Below are positions 49,468 to 57,577 of a stretch of DNA of 64,000 nucleotides, in pieces. Source of the stretch: a virus; IMG/VR virus record IMGVR_UViG_3300017963_000021, positions 1 through 64,000 of that record, one strand, 5' to 3'. The notes beneath the pieces are model-generated. The model was not told where the DNA came from, did not search any database, and saw only the letters and a program-made list of their open reading frames with translations. Within the stretch, counting starts at the first letter, position 1. Each line of letters opens with the position of its first letter. The translations under genes were made by a program, and so were the position numbers.

Positions 49468-49768
49468 CGCGCGACAGGTTGAACTGCTGATCGTGCTGGC
49501 GGAAGAGTGCGCCGAAGTGCAGCAGGCAATATCGAAGCTGTTGCGACACGGACCGGATGAACGTTTTCCGTCGCGTGAACCATCGCCGACGAATGCTGAA
49601 GCACTCGAAGACGAACTGACGGACCTGTATGCCGTGCTGGCAATGATCGCAACGTCGCGCGTTATCAGCTACCCGCGCGTACTGGAAGGCGTGTCGCAAC
49701 GCATCGAGGAAAAGAAGATGTACATGTACCACTACGAAGAAGCACCGCCGAAGGAGCAGCAACAATAA
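49445..49768 (+). CDS. MazG-like nucleotide pyrophosphohydrolase (first copy)
   Basis: 107 residues. The metal-binding E-E-x-x-E of MazG-type proteins is AEECAEV (about 19-25), and the second set is EDELTDLYAV (about 57-66). Such enzymes hydrolyse NTPs or dNTPs, or in phages perhaps ppGpp-related nucleotides. A second MazG-like gene lies 1.7 kb downstream. Confidence 0.78.
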   Translation: MQGIVELSARQVELLIVLAEECAEVQQAISKLLRHGPDERFPSREPSPTNAEALEDELTDLYAVLAMIATSRVISYPRVLEGVSQRIEEKKMYMYHYEEAPPKEQQQ

Positions 49769-50061
49769 TGGGCGACGAAATCTACCTGCTACCGATCCTG
49801 CTGTTACTTGCGGCTGCGATCAAGGGCTTTTTCAAGGTGATGGAATACTACGAGAAGCACAAGCAATGGCACATATACGAATGCCTTGACGACGACGGGA
49901 ATCGCTTCTTCAAGATCAAGACGATTACGTGCCCGATATTTCGCGGCAGCTTCAGCGACAGGCGCTACGAAAGCTTCGAGAAAGCGAAGAATGTTGTCGC
50001 GTGGTGTGAGCGCGAGCAGCGCGAACTGCGCATCAAGTGCACACGCAGGACGGATGCGTGA
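49768..50061 (+). CDS. Membrane-anchored hypothetical protein
   Basis: 97 residues. Transmembrane segment at about 5-20 (IYLLPILLLLAAAIKG), then a soluble part with cysteines. Starts at the stop of the MazG-like gene. Unknown role. Confidence 0.66.
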   Translation: MGDEIYLLPILLLLAAAIKGFFKVMEYYEKHKQWHIYECLDDDGNRFFKIKTITCPIFRGSFSDRRYESFEKAKNVVAWCEREQRELRIKCTRRTDA

Positions 50062-50303
50062 CGACATCGCGTAACATGCTGCACATCGACAAGCTGGCCG
50101 ACTTCAAGGCATGGCTGATCGAACACGGCTGGCGTGAAGTCAAGACGAACGGCGACTGGGAAGTGCTACGTATGCGACACGACAATCATTTGCATCCGTT
50201 AATCGTGTACACCAGTTCGCACGCGACAGAACATTACACAACACACGGCATCGCCTTCACGATGTGCACGCTGTGGCTAAGGGACAGAAAAAATGCCGTG
50301 TAA
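50058..50303 (+). CDS. Hypothetical protein
   Basis: 81 residues from GTG 50058 (overlap with the previous stop); ATG 50076 is a good alternative. Sequence DKLADFKAWLIEHGWREVKT, then VLRMRHDNHLHPLIVYTSSHA. The helical start followed by a strand resembles small phage proteins of unknown role. Confidence 0.62.
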   Translation: MTTSRNMLHIDKLADFKAWLIEHGWREVKTNGDWEVLRMRHDNHLHPLIVYTSSHATEHYTTHGIAFTMCTLWLRDRKNAV

Positions 50304-50484
50304 GCATGGAACACCTTACCCGAACGAAGTCATGTGGTCCGGTGAACCGCCGTCGTGCGTATACTGCCGGCACGAAGAAGAACTGAAGCGGTGCCGACGC
50401 GACACAATCAGGGAAGTCGCTGACATGCTGAACAACCGGCAAGAAACCTACTGCGAAAAGCTTGTGCGTGGGATGCTGGAATGA
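50293..50484 (+). CDS. Small cysteine/histidine protein
   Basis: 63 residues. C-x-H and CVYC with histidines (MPCKHGTPYP, then SCVYCRHEEE) suggest a zinc site; the rest is helical. Overlaps the next gene by four bases. Confidence 0.62.
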   Translation: MPCKHGTPYPNEVMWSGEPPSCVYCRHEEELKRCRRDTIREVADMLNNRQETYCEKLVRGMLE

Positions 50485-50759
50485 CGCCTGACGAAAAAAT
50501 AAAAAAGCTGGGGAATGATTTGTTCGCCATGTCGCAACGCGTACGCATCGCGAACAACCGCTACGATGACATGAAGCAAAAACATCAAGCCGTGCAGCGC
50601 GCGAATTCGCAGCTGTACAGCACGATCCAGAACCTGAAGAAAATTATCTACCCGTGCAAGAAGTGCGGCGGGCTGGGTTACATCGACGACGCAGAACGGT
50701 GCAAGGCGTGCAACGGTTTCAACGTTGCAAAATTCAAGGAAATGTACAGGAACGTATAA
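50481..50759 (+). CDS. Coiled-coil plus zinc-ribbon protein
   Basis: 92 residues. Coiled coil at about 5-55 (KQKHQAVQRANSQLYSTIQN), then CKKCGGLGYIDDAERCKACN, a DnaJ-type CxxCxGxG zinc ribbon. Perhaps an adaptor or chaperone-like protein. Confidence 0.7.
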   Translation: MTPDEKIKKLGNDLFAMSQRVRIANNRYDDMKQKHQAVQRANSQLYSTIQNLKKIIYPCKKCGGLGYIDDAERCKACNGFNVAKFKEMYRNV

Positions 50760-50944
50760 TGTCGCAGAACTACGGTTTTTTAGCCTACGAAGATCGACTG
50801 ACGCACACGCAGGCGGAAGAAGCGATGGAACAACAGGTCGCATTCGTGGAAGAAGTCGCGGGCAGTTTTGTCCGCATTGTTGTCAACGGCAAAAGCTACG
50901 CGCTGGATGTTAGCTGGCGGGACGAAGACGATGGGGATACTTAA
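50759..50944 (+). CDS. Small acidic hypothetical protein
   Basis: 61 residues from ATG 50759, overlapping the previous stop (TAATG). Acidic, helix then beta (QAEEAMEQQVAFVEEVAGSF, then IVVNGKSYALDVSWRDED). Confidence 0.62.
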   Translation: MSQNYGFLAYEDRLTHTQAEEAMEQQVAFVEEVAGSFVRIVVNGKSYALDVSWRDEDDGDT

Positions 50945-51212
50945 CAGCGAAGAAGACCGGCTGCGCAAGCAGGTCGAAGATCTGAAAGACGAAATCGCCG
51001 TCTTGCAAGAAGTTATTGTCACGGCGAATCTGCATCTATGCTGCGGCGAAGGCGTTGACCTGCTGCACTACTGGGGCAGCTGTTCACGCGATGGTTTTGG
51101 TCGATCCGAATCGAAAGAATACAAGCAATACGAAGCCGGACTGCGCGCGGCACTGAAGAAAATACTCGACGAAAACGAAAGGACCGAATACGATGACACC
51201 AGAACAACTTGA
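50931..51212 (+). CDS. Hypothetical coiled-coil protein
   Basis: 93 residues from ATG 50931. N-terminal coiled coil (EEDRLRKQVEDLKDEIAVLQ), then a cysteine-bearing middle (LHLCCGEGVDLL) and a charged tail. The longer in-frame ORF is rejected. Confidence 0.65.
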   Translation: MGILNSEEDRLRKQVEDLKDEIAVLQEVIVTANLHLCCGEGVDLLHYWGSCSRDGFGRSESKEYKQYEAGLRAALKKILDENERTEYDDTRTT

Positions 51213-51714
51213 CGACTATAGCGGGCGGGCATTCAAGTTCGCCATCTACCCGAAGGCCGGCAGCGACATTGCGTATCCAGCGCTGGGGCTGTGCGGCGAG
51301 ACATCCGAAACGTACATGAAGCTGGCGTCGAAGTCGGTCATGACCGACGACATCCTGAAGGAATGCGGCGACGTGCTGTGGTACTGCAACGCCGTCGCGA
51401 TCACGTGCGGGCGCACACTGGGCGCGATACAAATTGTCGGCGGACACTACGGGTCGGCACTGGATGCCGCCGGCTGGATGTTCGTTCATGCCGGCGCGAT
51501 CGCCGAACAGGGGAAGAAGGTCATCCGGGGCGGGGAAGCGCTCGAAGGCCGGCGCGACAAGATCCTTCACCATCTGGGGCTTCTGCTGGGCGCGCTGCTG
51601 TATATCATCGACACCATGGCCGGCACGATGGAAAGTGTCGCAAACGACAACCTGTCAAAACTGGGCGACCGGGAAGACCGGGGGCTGATCCATGGCGACG
51701 GGGACAACCGGTAA
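51193..51714 (+). CDS. MazG-like nucleotide pyrophosphohydrolase (second copy)
   Basis: 173 residues. GLCGETSETYMKLASKS is the E-x-x-E set and LKECGDVLWYCNAVA the E-x-x-D set. The end ANDNLSKLGDREDRGLIHGDGDNR is typical of phage MazG-like proteins. The domain is split by an insert of about 80 residues. May hydrolyse non-canonical nucleotides or lower alarmone signalling during infection. Confidence 0.82.
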   Translation: MTPEQLDDYSGRAFKFAIYPKAGSDIAYPALGLCGETSETYMKLASKSVMTDDILKECGDVLWYCNAVAITCGRTLGAIQIVGGHYGSALDAAGWMFVHAGAIAEQGKKVIRGGEALEGRRDKILHHLGLLLGALLYIIDTMAGTMESVANDNLSKLGDREDRGLIHGDGDNR

Positions 51715-52028
51715 TGCCGTGTCGCGGACCGTGCGGGCGTACGCGTGACGGTGGGCAGCGCTTCACTGACTACAGCACTGAACCGGCAGCGTGTTATCTG
51801 GATGCAGGGCATCCGGGGCCGCATTCGTGGGAACCGCAGTACGGGGCAGACCATGCGCGCGGGATCGCGATCGCAGAAGCCGCTGAAACCGGGCGCGTCA
51901 CGATGAAGCAGCTGCTGTGCAGCGCGTGTCGGGCGCTGGCACGCATGAACTACGATTTCGATGAAAACCCGGCGTTGTCGCAATGGTGGGATGAACACAA
52001 GAAAGGGGATTTGAAGAAATGCAAGTGA
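51714..52028 (+). CDS. Hypothetical cysteine-rich protein
   Basis: 104 residues from ATG 51714 (TAATG overlap). Cysteines in PCRGPCGR, ACYLDAGH and LLCSACR with histidines suggest zinc binding. Helical C-terminus. The longer ORF lies inside the MazG-like gene and is rejected. Confidence 0.62.
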   Translation: MPCRGPCGRTRDGGQRFTDYSTEPAACYLDAGHPGPHSWEPQYGADHARGIAIAEAAETGRVTMKQLLCSACRALARMNYDFDENPALSQWWDEHKKGDLKKCK

Positions 52029-52324
52029 AGGGCTTCACGATCATCGAACTGGTCATCGTGGTGTCCATTCTGGGCATTCTGGCGGCGGTCGTGGGCAAGT
52101 CGTGCACTGTCGTGGAAAAACGCCTGATAGGCGACGACAGGCCGGCAGAACGCGAGTACAGCGAGAAGGCACGACCGGGGCCGGATCCCGTGGTACAGGG
52201 ACAGCCATTCCCCGGCGACGTGCACCGCTACGACACCGAAGACGGGCCGATCTGGATCATCAAGCATACCGAATTCCCGAACATCACGTGCGTCGCGACA
52301 CGCGCGGGGCTGTGGTGTAAATGA
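52019..52324 (+). CDS. Type IV prepilin-like protein
   Basis: 101 residues. The N-terminus MQVKG/FTIIELVIVVSILGILAAV is a type III signal: a short basic leader, cleavage after G5, F at mature position 1 and E at mature position 5, then a hydrophobic helix. The small C-terminal domain carries cysteines (SCTVVEK, ITCVATRAG, WCK) as in pilins. It should be processed by the host prepilin peptidase and may enter or poison the host pilus. Confidence 0.8.
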   Translation: MQVKGFTIIELVIVVSILGILAAVVGKSCTVVEKRLIGDDRPAEREYSEKARPGPDPVVQGQPFPGDVHRYDTEDGPIWIIKHTEFPNITCVATRAGLWCK

Positions 52325-52356
52325 GAACCATTCTCGAAAAAAGGTCGAAAAAGGTG

Positions 52357-52385
52357 TTGACATTTATGCGGTCAGTGGGTAGTCT
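52357..52385 (+). promoter_or_regulatory. Early cassette promoter
   Basis: TTGACA, 17 bp spacer beginning TTTATGC, TAGTCT; preceded by an AAAAAGG tract. Confidence 0.86.
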
Positions 52386-52410
52386 GTACTTACACACTGA
52401 GGACACGACA

Positions 52411-52785
52411 ATGACCACATACGCCGCTTTCAAAGAAAACACCGCTTATCTTTCCGGGGACTTCGGCGAGAAGTACGCCCGCCGGCTGTTCGGCGACGAC
52501 ATCGTCGACGCGCTTCCCCGCTTCGTGAAGGGCAAGAACAAGGGCAAGATCAAAGGCCGGCTGGACTGGAAGAAATGCGTCCGGGGCGGCTGGGTCGGTC
52601 AGGGCAGCAGCAGCTACGGCGCGGAAGGGTACGTGGAGAACCGCGTAAACAAGACGATCAGTGCGAAGCTGGTGATCCCGGTCTGGGGCGACGAAGACGA
52701 ACTGGTCGCCGAATGGCACATCGACTACGACAGCAAGAAGCCGGCAGGCACCCCGATCGACTGGGGGATGCTGGATCAGTTCTAG
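52411..52785 (+). CDS. Hypothetical protein, last cassette gene
   Basis: 124 residues from ATG 52411, leader GAGGACACGACA. Globular (NTAYLSGDFGEKYARRLFGDD, then KGRLDWKKCVRGGWVGQGSS). No family recognised. It lies right before the gene-free region with element B. Confidence 0.76.
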   Translation: MTTYAAFKENTAYLSGDFGEKYARRLFGDDIVDALPRFVKGKNKGKIKGRLDWKKCVRGGWVGQGSSSYGAEGYVENRVNKTISAKLVIPVWGDEDELVAEWHIDYDSKKPAGTPIDWGMLDQF

Positions 52786-52805
52786 CCTAGCGAGAGGATT
52801 AGACA

Positions 52806-53066
52806 GTGAAGAAGAGACACATTCTTGACCGTACGGGCGTCTGTGGGGCGCTAACAGCCATTTTCCTGACTATGGGGACCGCTGACATCTATGCGACAGC
52901 GGAACGCGGTACAGGGGCGCTGGTGCGGTCTGCAGGGAAGGCGACCGTGGTTGAATTCCGGGTCGGCGACATGAAGTGCTACAGCATCAAGGCGGACGGC
53001 ACGTACAGCGGCCTGTGGTGCGGCTGTAGCCACGATCACGACAAGGGCTTGCCATCGGGTCGGTGA
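52806..53066 (+). CDS. Small exported or membrane-anchored protein
   Basis: 86 residues, GTG start. Hydrophobic segment at about 12-30 (VCGALTAIFLTMGTADIYA), then a small domain with cysteines (DMKCYSIK, GLWCGCSHDH). It is the last early gene before element B. Confidence 0.6.
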   Translation: MKKRHILDRTGVCGALTAIFLTMGTADIYATAERGTGALVRSAGKATVVEFRVGDMKCYSIKADGTYSGLWCGCSHDHDKGLPSGR

Positions 53067-53692
53067 TCGTATAGGCTGCTGTGCAGCGCTGTGGGGATTC
53101 CCCTCGACAGGTTTCCGTTGCGCTGTTTTCATTGGTTCTTATCTCCGTAAACTGGCTACAAGGGAAAAAGATGAAGTAATTCAATCGGGTAACACGACGC
53201 ACAGTCGCAAGTTATTGATTTCCCTCACAAGGTAGCAAAGGTAGCACCGTGGTAGCACCATGGTCGCTACCTTTTTTTTGCTTAAAATTCAACAAGTTAA
53301 CCTTTATTTTTTTGTGTGAATCACTTGCTATATGGGGAAAATTTTTTAATTTCGAAAATCACGTTTTTTCTGTGCTACCTGTGATTCCGTGCTACCTTCC
53401 GTTGTAAAACAGGGACTTACAGCGCTGCACAGGTGCTACCTCACTGCTACCTTTGCTGCAGGTTATTGATTCGTATATAAAAGGGGGTGGTGCGCCTATT
53501 TTTTTGAAGGGTCGAAAAAAAACTTTGCCCATATATGCGCGCGCGCGTACGCGCGACGACACTTCTGGATGATGATGTAAATACGAACGATTCGCGTCCG
53601 CATCCCCGCTGGCCGCGTGCCGCCGTCAGAAATTCCCGCACTGTGATCCCGGTACTTGCCGACACTGCGACACCCCGCTATATTGCCCGCAC
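53067..53692. repeat. Gene-free element B: TGCTACC/GGTAGCA cluster before the terminase
   Basis: No convincing gene. GGTAGCA at 53231-53237, 53240-53246 and 53251-53257, inverted GCTACC at 53266-53271, then TGCTACC at 53373-53379, 53390-53396, 53434-53440 and 53445-53451. The part 53372-53555 closely follows element A, with TATATAAAA and G-run, A/T tracts and a GCGCGC block. Directly upstream of the small terminase gene, it may hold the late promoter, an origin or the packaging site. A TATATT-like box lies near 53678-53684. Confidence 0.7.
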
Positions 53693-54031
53693 ATGGACGA
53701 CGGACCGCTGACATCCTCGAAAGCACCGGCGCTGCGGGTCGGTGAACCGATCAAGACGCCGCGTCCGGGCACGCAACGCCGGCAAATGGACCGGGAACGG
53801 GCGGACCTGCTGGAACTGATGCGGGCCGACGACGGCGTCCCGGATGACTATCATCCGCTGGTCGAGCTGGCGAAGCTGGCGAACACACAGAACATTCCCC
53901 TGAACCTGCGCATGAAGGCACACAGCGAGATCGCGCAGTACACGACACCGAAGCTGCGCGCCGAAGATCCGCCGACGAACGACGACGACGATACGGGGCC
54001 GACACTGAACCTGCGCTTGCGCACGGAATAG
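53693..54031 (+). CDS. Small terminase subunit candidate
   Basis: 112 residues, ending at the large terminase start. Helical, charged sequence (RRQMDRERADLLELMRADDG, then YHPLVELAKLANTQNIPLNL) with an acidic tail. The pattern DYHPLVELAKLA and RMKAHSEIAQYTTPKLR occurs in small terminase proteins I remember. It would recognise the packaging site in or near element B. Confidence 0.75.
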   Translation: MDDGPLTSSKAPALRVGEPIKTPRPGTQRRQMDRERADLLELMRADDGVPDDYHPLVELAKLANTQNIPLNLRMKAHSEIAQYTTPKLRAEDPPTNDDDDTGPTLNLRLRTE

Positions 54032-55474
54032 ATGCCAGCCGCCGACGTCGACATCGATCTGCAACCGAAGCAGACGCGGGCGCTGACGACCAATGCGACA
54101 GAACTGCTGTACGGGGGCGCAGCCGGCGGCGGCAAGTCGCACCTAATGCGCTGCGCGGCGATCTACTGGTGTTCGAAGGTTCCCTTCCTGCAGTTCTACC
54201 TGTTCCGCCGTACCTACCCCGACCTGTGGAAGAATCACATGGAAGGTCCGACATCCTTCCCGGCCATGCTCGCACCATGGGTCGCGAAGAAGTACGTGTC
54301 GATCAACACGCAGAAGAACTACATCCAGTTCTGGAACAAGGCGAAGATTCATCTGTGCCATTGCCAGCATGAGAAGAACAAGTTCGACTATCAGGGCGCG
54401 GAAATACACGTGCTGGCGGTCGACGAATTAACGCACTTCACGGACAGCATTTACCGCTACCTGCGCGGTCGTGTGCGACTGGCGGGTCTGGATCTGGATC
54501 CGCTGTGGCAGGGCTTTTTCCCGCGTATCATCAACGGCGCGAACCCCGGCGGCGTCGGGCACAACTGGGTGAAGAAGACATTCATCGACCTGCAGCCGGC
54601 CTTCGAGATCATGACGATGCCGCGCGGCGAAGGCGGTCTGAAGCGCCAGTACATCCCGGCGAAGCTGGAAGACAATCAGGCGCTAATGGAATCGGATCCC
54701 GAATACGAACAGCGGCTGGAAGGACTGGGCAACAAGGAACTTGTGCGGGCGATGCGCGAAGGCGACTGGGACATCGTCGCCGGCGGCATGTTCGACGACG
54801 TCTGGGATCGAAGCCGCCACGTGATCCGGCCATTCGCCGTGCCGACATCGTGGCACATCGACCGGTCGTTCGACTGGGGATCCTCGAAGCCGTTTTCTGT
54901 CGCATGGTGGGCGGAATCGGACGGCACGCCGGCAACCATGACGGACGGCACAGTGCGACACTTCCCGCGCGGGACCGTGTTCCGAATCGCCGAATGGTAC
55001 GGCTGGGATCCCGAAAGGCAGGAACCGAACGTCGGGTCGAAGATGCTCGCGAAGGACGTTGCGACAGGGATCCTCGAACGGGAATCCGCCATGGGGCTGC
55101 AGGGGCGCGTGGAACCGGGGCCGGCTGATTCTGCGATCTACACCACGGAAGACGGGCACTGCATCGCTAAAGAAATGGAAGCCAAGGGCGTTACATGGAA
55201 ACCGGCGAATAAAGCACCGGGCAGTCGGAAGGCAGGCTGGGAGATCATTCGCAACCGCCTGAAAGCGGTAATCGCTCCCACTTTCGAGGAACCGGGCTTG
55301 CTTATTTTTCAGAATTGTGTACAGTTCGTCCGAACCGTGCCCACGTTAAGCCGGCTGGAACGTGACACGGACGACATAGACACGGATGCAGAAGATCATA
55401 TCGCGGACGAATGCCGCTATCGACTTCTGCAGGCCAAACACGAAGAAGCGGTGGTCAACATCGTCGGACTGTAA
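54032..55474 (+). CDS. Large terminase subunit (ATPase and nuclease)
   Basis: 480 residues. Walker A is GGAAGGGKS (28-36), Walker B LAVDE (128-132) and an ATPase coupling motif follows. The C-terminal nuclease has acidic residues near 275-280 (HIDRSFDWGSSKPF) and further aspartates near 365 and 455. It cuts the concatemer and pumps DNA into the prohead. It is the start of the head module. Confidence 0.95.
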   Translation: MPAADVDIDLQPKQTRALTTNATELLYGGAAGGGKSHLMRCAAIYWCSKVPFLQFYLFRRTYPDLWKNHMEGPTSFPAMLAPWVAKKYVSINTQKNYIQFWNKAKIHLCHCQHEKNKFDYQGAEIHVLAVDELTHFTDSIYRYLRGRVRLAGLDLDPLWQGFFPRIINGANPGGVGHNWVKKTFIDLQPAFEIMTMPRGEGGLKRQYIPAKLEDNQALMESDPEYEQRLEGLGNKELVRAMREGDWDIVAGGMFDDVWDRSRHVIRPFAVPTSWHIDRSFDWGSSKPFSVAWWAESDGTPATMTDGTVRHFPRGTVFRIAEWYGWDPERQEPNVGSKMLAKDVATGILERESAMGLQGRVEPGPADSAIYTTEDGHCIAKEMEAKGVTWKPANKAPGSRKAGWEIIRNRLKAVIAPTFEEPGLLIFQNCVQFVRTVPTLSRLERDTDDIDTDAEDHIADECRYRLLQAKHEEAVVNIVGL

Positions 55475-55513
55475 GCAGGGGCGGCGTCCCGATAATCCTT
55501 TGAGGGAAACGGA

Positions 55514-57010
55514 ATGCCGATCGATAGTAAACATCCGCAGCATGACAAGTATGCGCCATTCTGGGAACGCTGCCGCGACACCGCCGCAGGTTCAGATGCC
55601 GTCAAGGCGCGCGGCACGAAATACCTACCACAACTGACAGGCCAAACCGGCGGCAAGTACAGCGCGTACAAGATGCGTGCATTGTACTTCGGCGCTACCG
55701 GGCGCACTGTCGACGCGCTGTCCGGCGCGATCTTCCGCAAGGAATACATCCTTGACTTCCCGAAGTCGAAAAAAGAAGACCTGAACGACGTCACCGAAGA
55801 AGGCAGCAACGTCGACGTGTTGCTTCGACGCGTAATACGCGAGCAGGTCGAAGTCGGTCGCTTCGGTTTACTGGTCGACGCAGCAACGGAAGAAGGCGAA
55901 GACAACCGTCCCTACATATCGCAGTACAAGGCAGAGAACATCCTGAACTGGCGCACTGAACGCGTGAAGGGCGTCATGCAGCTGGTGATGGTCACACTCG
56001 CAGAAGAGTACAACGACTATGGCAAAGACGCTTTTGAACCTGAAACAAAAACACAGATCCGGCTGCTTCGGCTTGCGAAAGCTGACGGCGATTCGCCAGC
56101 AGACGAAAAGCGTTTCGTCTATCAGCATCTTGTCTATCGCAAAAACGACAAGGATCAGTGGGTGCGACACGGCGAAGCCATTGTCCCGGAAATCAACGGC
56201 AAGCAGCTTGACTACATTCCCTTCAAGTTCATCAACGCGACCGACGACGAACCCGCACCGAAGAAGCCGCCACTACTTGACCTTGCAGACGTCAATCTTT
56301 CGCACTACCGCACAAGCGCCGACCTTGAACACGGCGCACACTTTACAGCGCTTCCGACTCCGGTCCTTATGGGATTCAATGCGAAGAACACGTACACGAT
56401 CGGCAGCGGCGTCGCGTGGGTCACAGACAACCCGCAAGCCGACGCTAAGTATCTCGAATACTCTGGACAGGGGCTGGGCGCGCTCCGGGATCTGAAGAAG
56501 GACAAGGAAAACGCGATGGCTGTGCTGGGCGCGCGGATGCTCGAAGAGCAGAAGAAGGGCGTCGAAGCAGCGGACACGCACCGAATGCGACAAAGCGGCG
56601 AAGGGTCGATCCTTGCCGCACTGGCTGGTGTCGCAGATGAAGCCGTAACGCAGATTCTGAAGTGGTACGCGGAATGGTTGAACGTCAGCGAAGGCGAAAT
56701 CAAGAAGATCAAGTTAACACTGAACAAGGACTTCGTCGGGTCGCAAATGGCAGCGGACAAACTGATCGCGCTAATGAAGGCGAAGCAGGCCGGCGAGATC
56801 TCGCAAGACACGTTCCTGCACAACCTGAAGGAAGGCGAGATTATCCCGGACGGCACCAGCGTCGACGACGAAAAGCTGAAGATCAAGAACGACAGCGACA
56901 CCAGCGGCGACGGGCTTATGCAAAGCGCCGGCGTCACTCCACTGCAACGCAGCTTCGAGATCGTACGCGATGCGGACGGCAAGGCTGCAGGCATCAAGGA
57001 ACAGGGCTAA
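55514..57010 (+). CDS. Portal protein (DUF4055-like)
   Basis: 498 residues, ATG with GAGGGAAACGG upstream. YFGATGRTVDALSGAIFRKE, then EQVEVGRFGLLVDAATEEGE and AADTHRMRQSGEGSILAALAG are recognisable for DUF4055-type portal proteins. Twelve copies form the ring at one capsid vertex through which DNA passes. Encoded immediately after the large terminase, as usual. Confidence 0.88.
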   Translation: MPIDSKHPQHDKYAPFWERCRDTAAGSDAVKARGTKYLPQLTGQTGGKYSAYKMRALYFGATGRTVDALSGAIFRKEYILDFPKSKKEDLNDVTEEGSNVDVLLRRVIREQVEVGRFGLLVDAATEEGEDNRPYISQYKAENILNWRTERVKGVMQLVMVTLAEEYNDYGKDAFEPETKTQIRLLRLAKADGDSPADEKRFVYQHLVYRKNDKDQWVRHGEAIVPEINGKQLDYIPFKFINATDDEPAPKKPPLLDLADVNLSHYRTSADLEHGAHFTALPTPVLMGFNAKNTYTIGSGVAWVTDNPQADAKYLEYSGQGLGALRDLKKDKENAMAVLGARMLEEQKKGVEAADTHRMRQSGEGSILAALAGVADEAVTQILKWYAEWLNVSEGEIKKIKLTLNKDFVGSQMAADKLIALMKAKQAGEISQDTFLHNLKEGEIIPDGTSVDDEKLKIKNDSDTSGDGLMQSAGVTPLQRSFEIVRDADGKAAGIKEQG

Positions 57011-57394
57011 ATGATTCAGGTCACACCATACGGGCATGATCTCTTTATGGGCGCGCTGGTCGTGCATCTGGACAGCGTGCATCTGTTCGTCGACAACGGC
57101 GAACTGTCCGGCTACGGCTACGCACCGGTCAAGCTGCAGCCGGAACTGTGGGAAGGCGGCGTCTACCCCGACATTCTGTTCGAACTGGAAAAGGGGGAAA
57201 AGGAACGGGTCATGGGCTACTACGTCGCCGATGATCAGGGGCGCGTCGTCTACAGCGAGAACTTCGGGCCTTCCGATGACAACGACGACAGCGAAGCGGG
57301 CTTCGTGATTGGCCGGCAGGGTGATCGCATCCTTGTCGGGCTTCGTCTGAATCTGTTCATGTCGCAAGCGCCTGAAGATAATGTCGTTCAGTGA
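57011..57394 (+). CDS. Head-region hypothetical protein
   Basis: 127 residues, starting directly after the portal stop. Beta-rich (FMGALVVHLDSVHLFVDNG, then KERVMGYYVADDQGRVVYSE). May be a head decoration or completion protein; no family recognised. Confidence 0.68.
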   Translation: MIQVTPYGHDLFMGALVVHLDSVHLFVDNGELSGYGYAPVKLQPELWEGGVYPDILFELEKGEKERVMGYYVADDQGRVVYSENFGPSDDNDDSEAGFVIGRQGDRILVGLRLNLFMSQAPEDNVVQ

Positions 57395-57569
57395 TCAGCA
57401 AATTCTCTTCGAAGGCGACGACATCCAAGTACGTGCAGCCATCTGCCCGTCCGGGCGATGGGGACTTGAAGTCGACGCAGCGCCGGCAACGCATCCGCAG
57501 GAACCGGAAACGGTCGCTGCTATCCGCGATATGTTGTCTGCTTTTCTGTCCGCCACTGGCTTCGAGTAA
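57381..57569 (+). CDS. Small head-region protein
   Basis: 62 residues, overlapping the previous gene. Sequence DQQILFEGDDIQVRAAICPS, then helical PETVAAIRDMLSAFLSAT. No family recognised. Confidence 0.6.
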   Translation: MSFSDQQILFEGDDIQVRAAICPSGRWGLEVDAAPATHPQEPETVAAIRDMLSAFLSATGFE

Positions 57570-57577
57570 GCGAATCC

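Noticed and set aside
53447-53726. Minus-strand ORFs across element B
   Set aside because: Arginine/serine-rich shadow frames over repeats and GC-alternating DNA, without leader or start signals.
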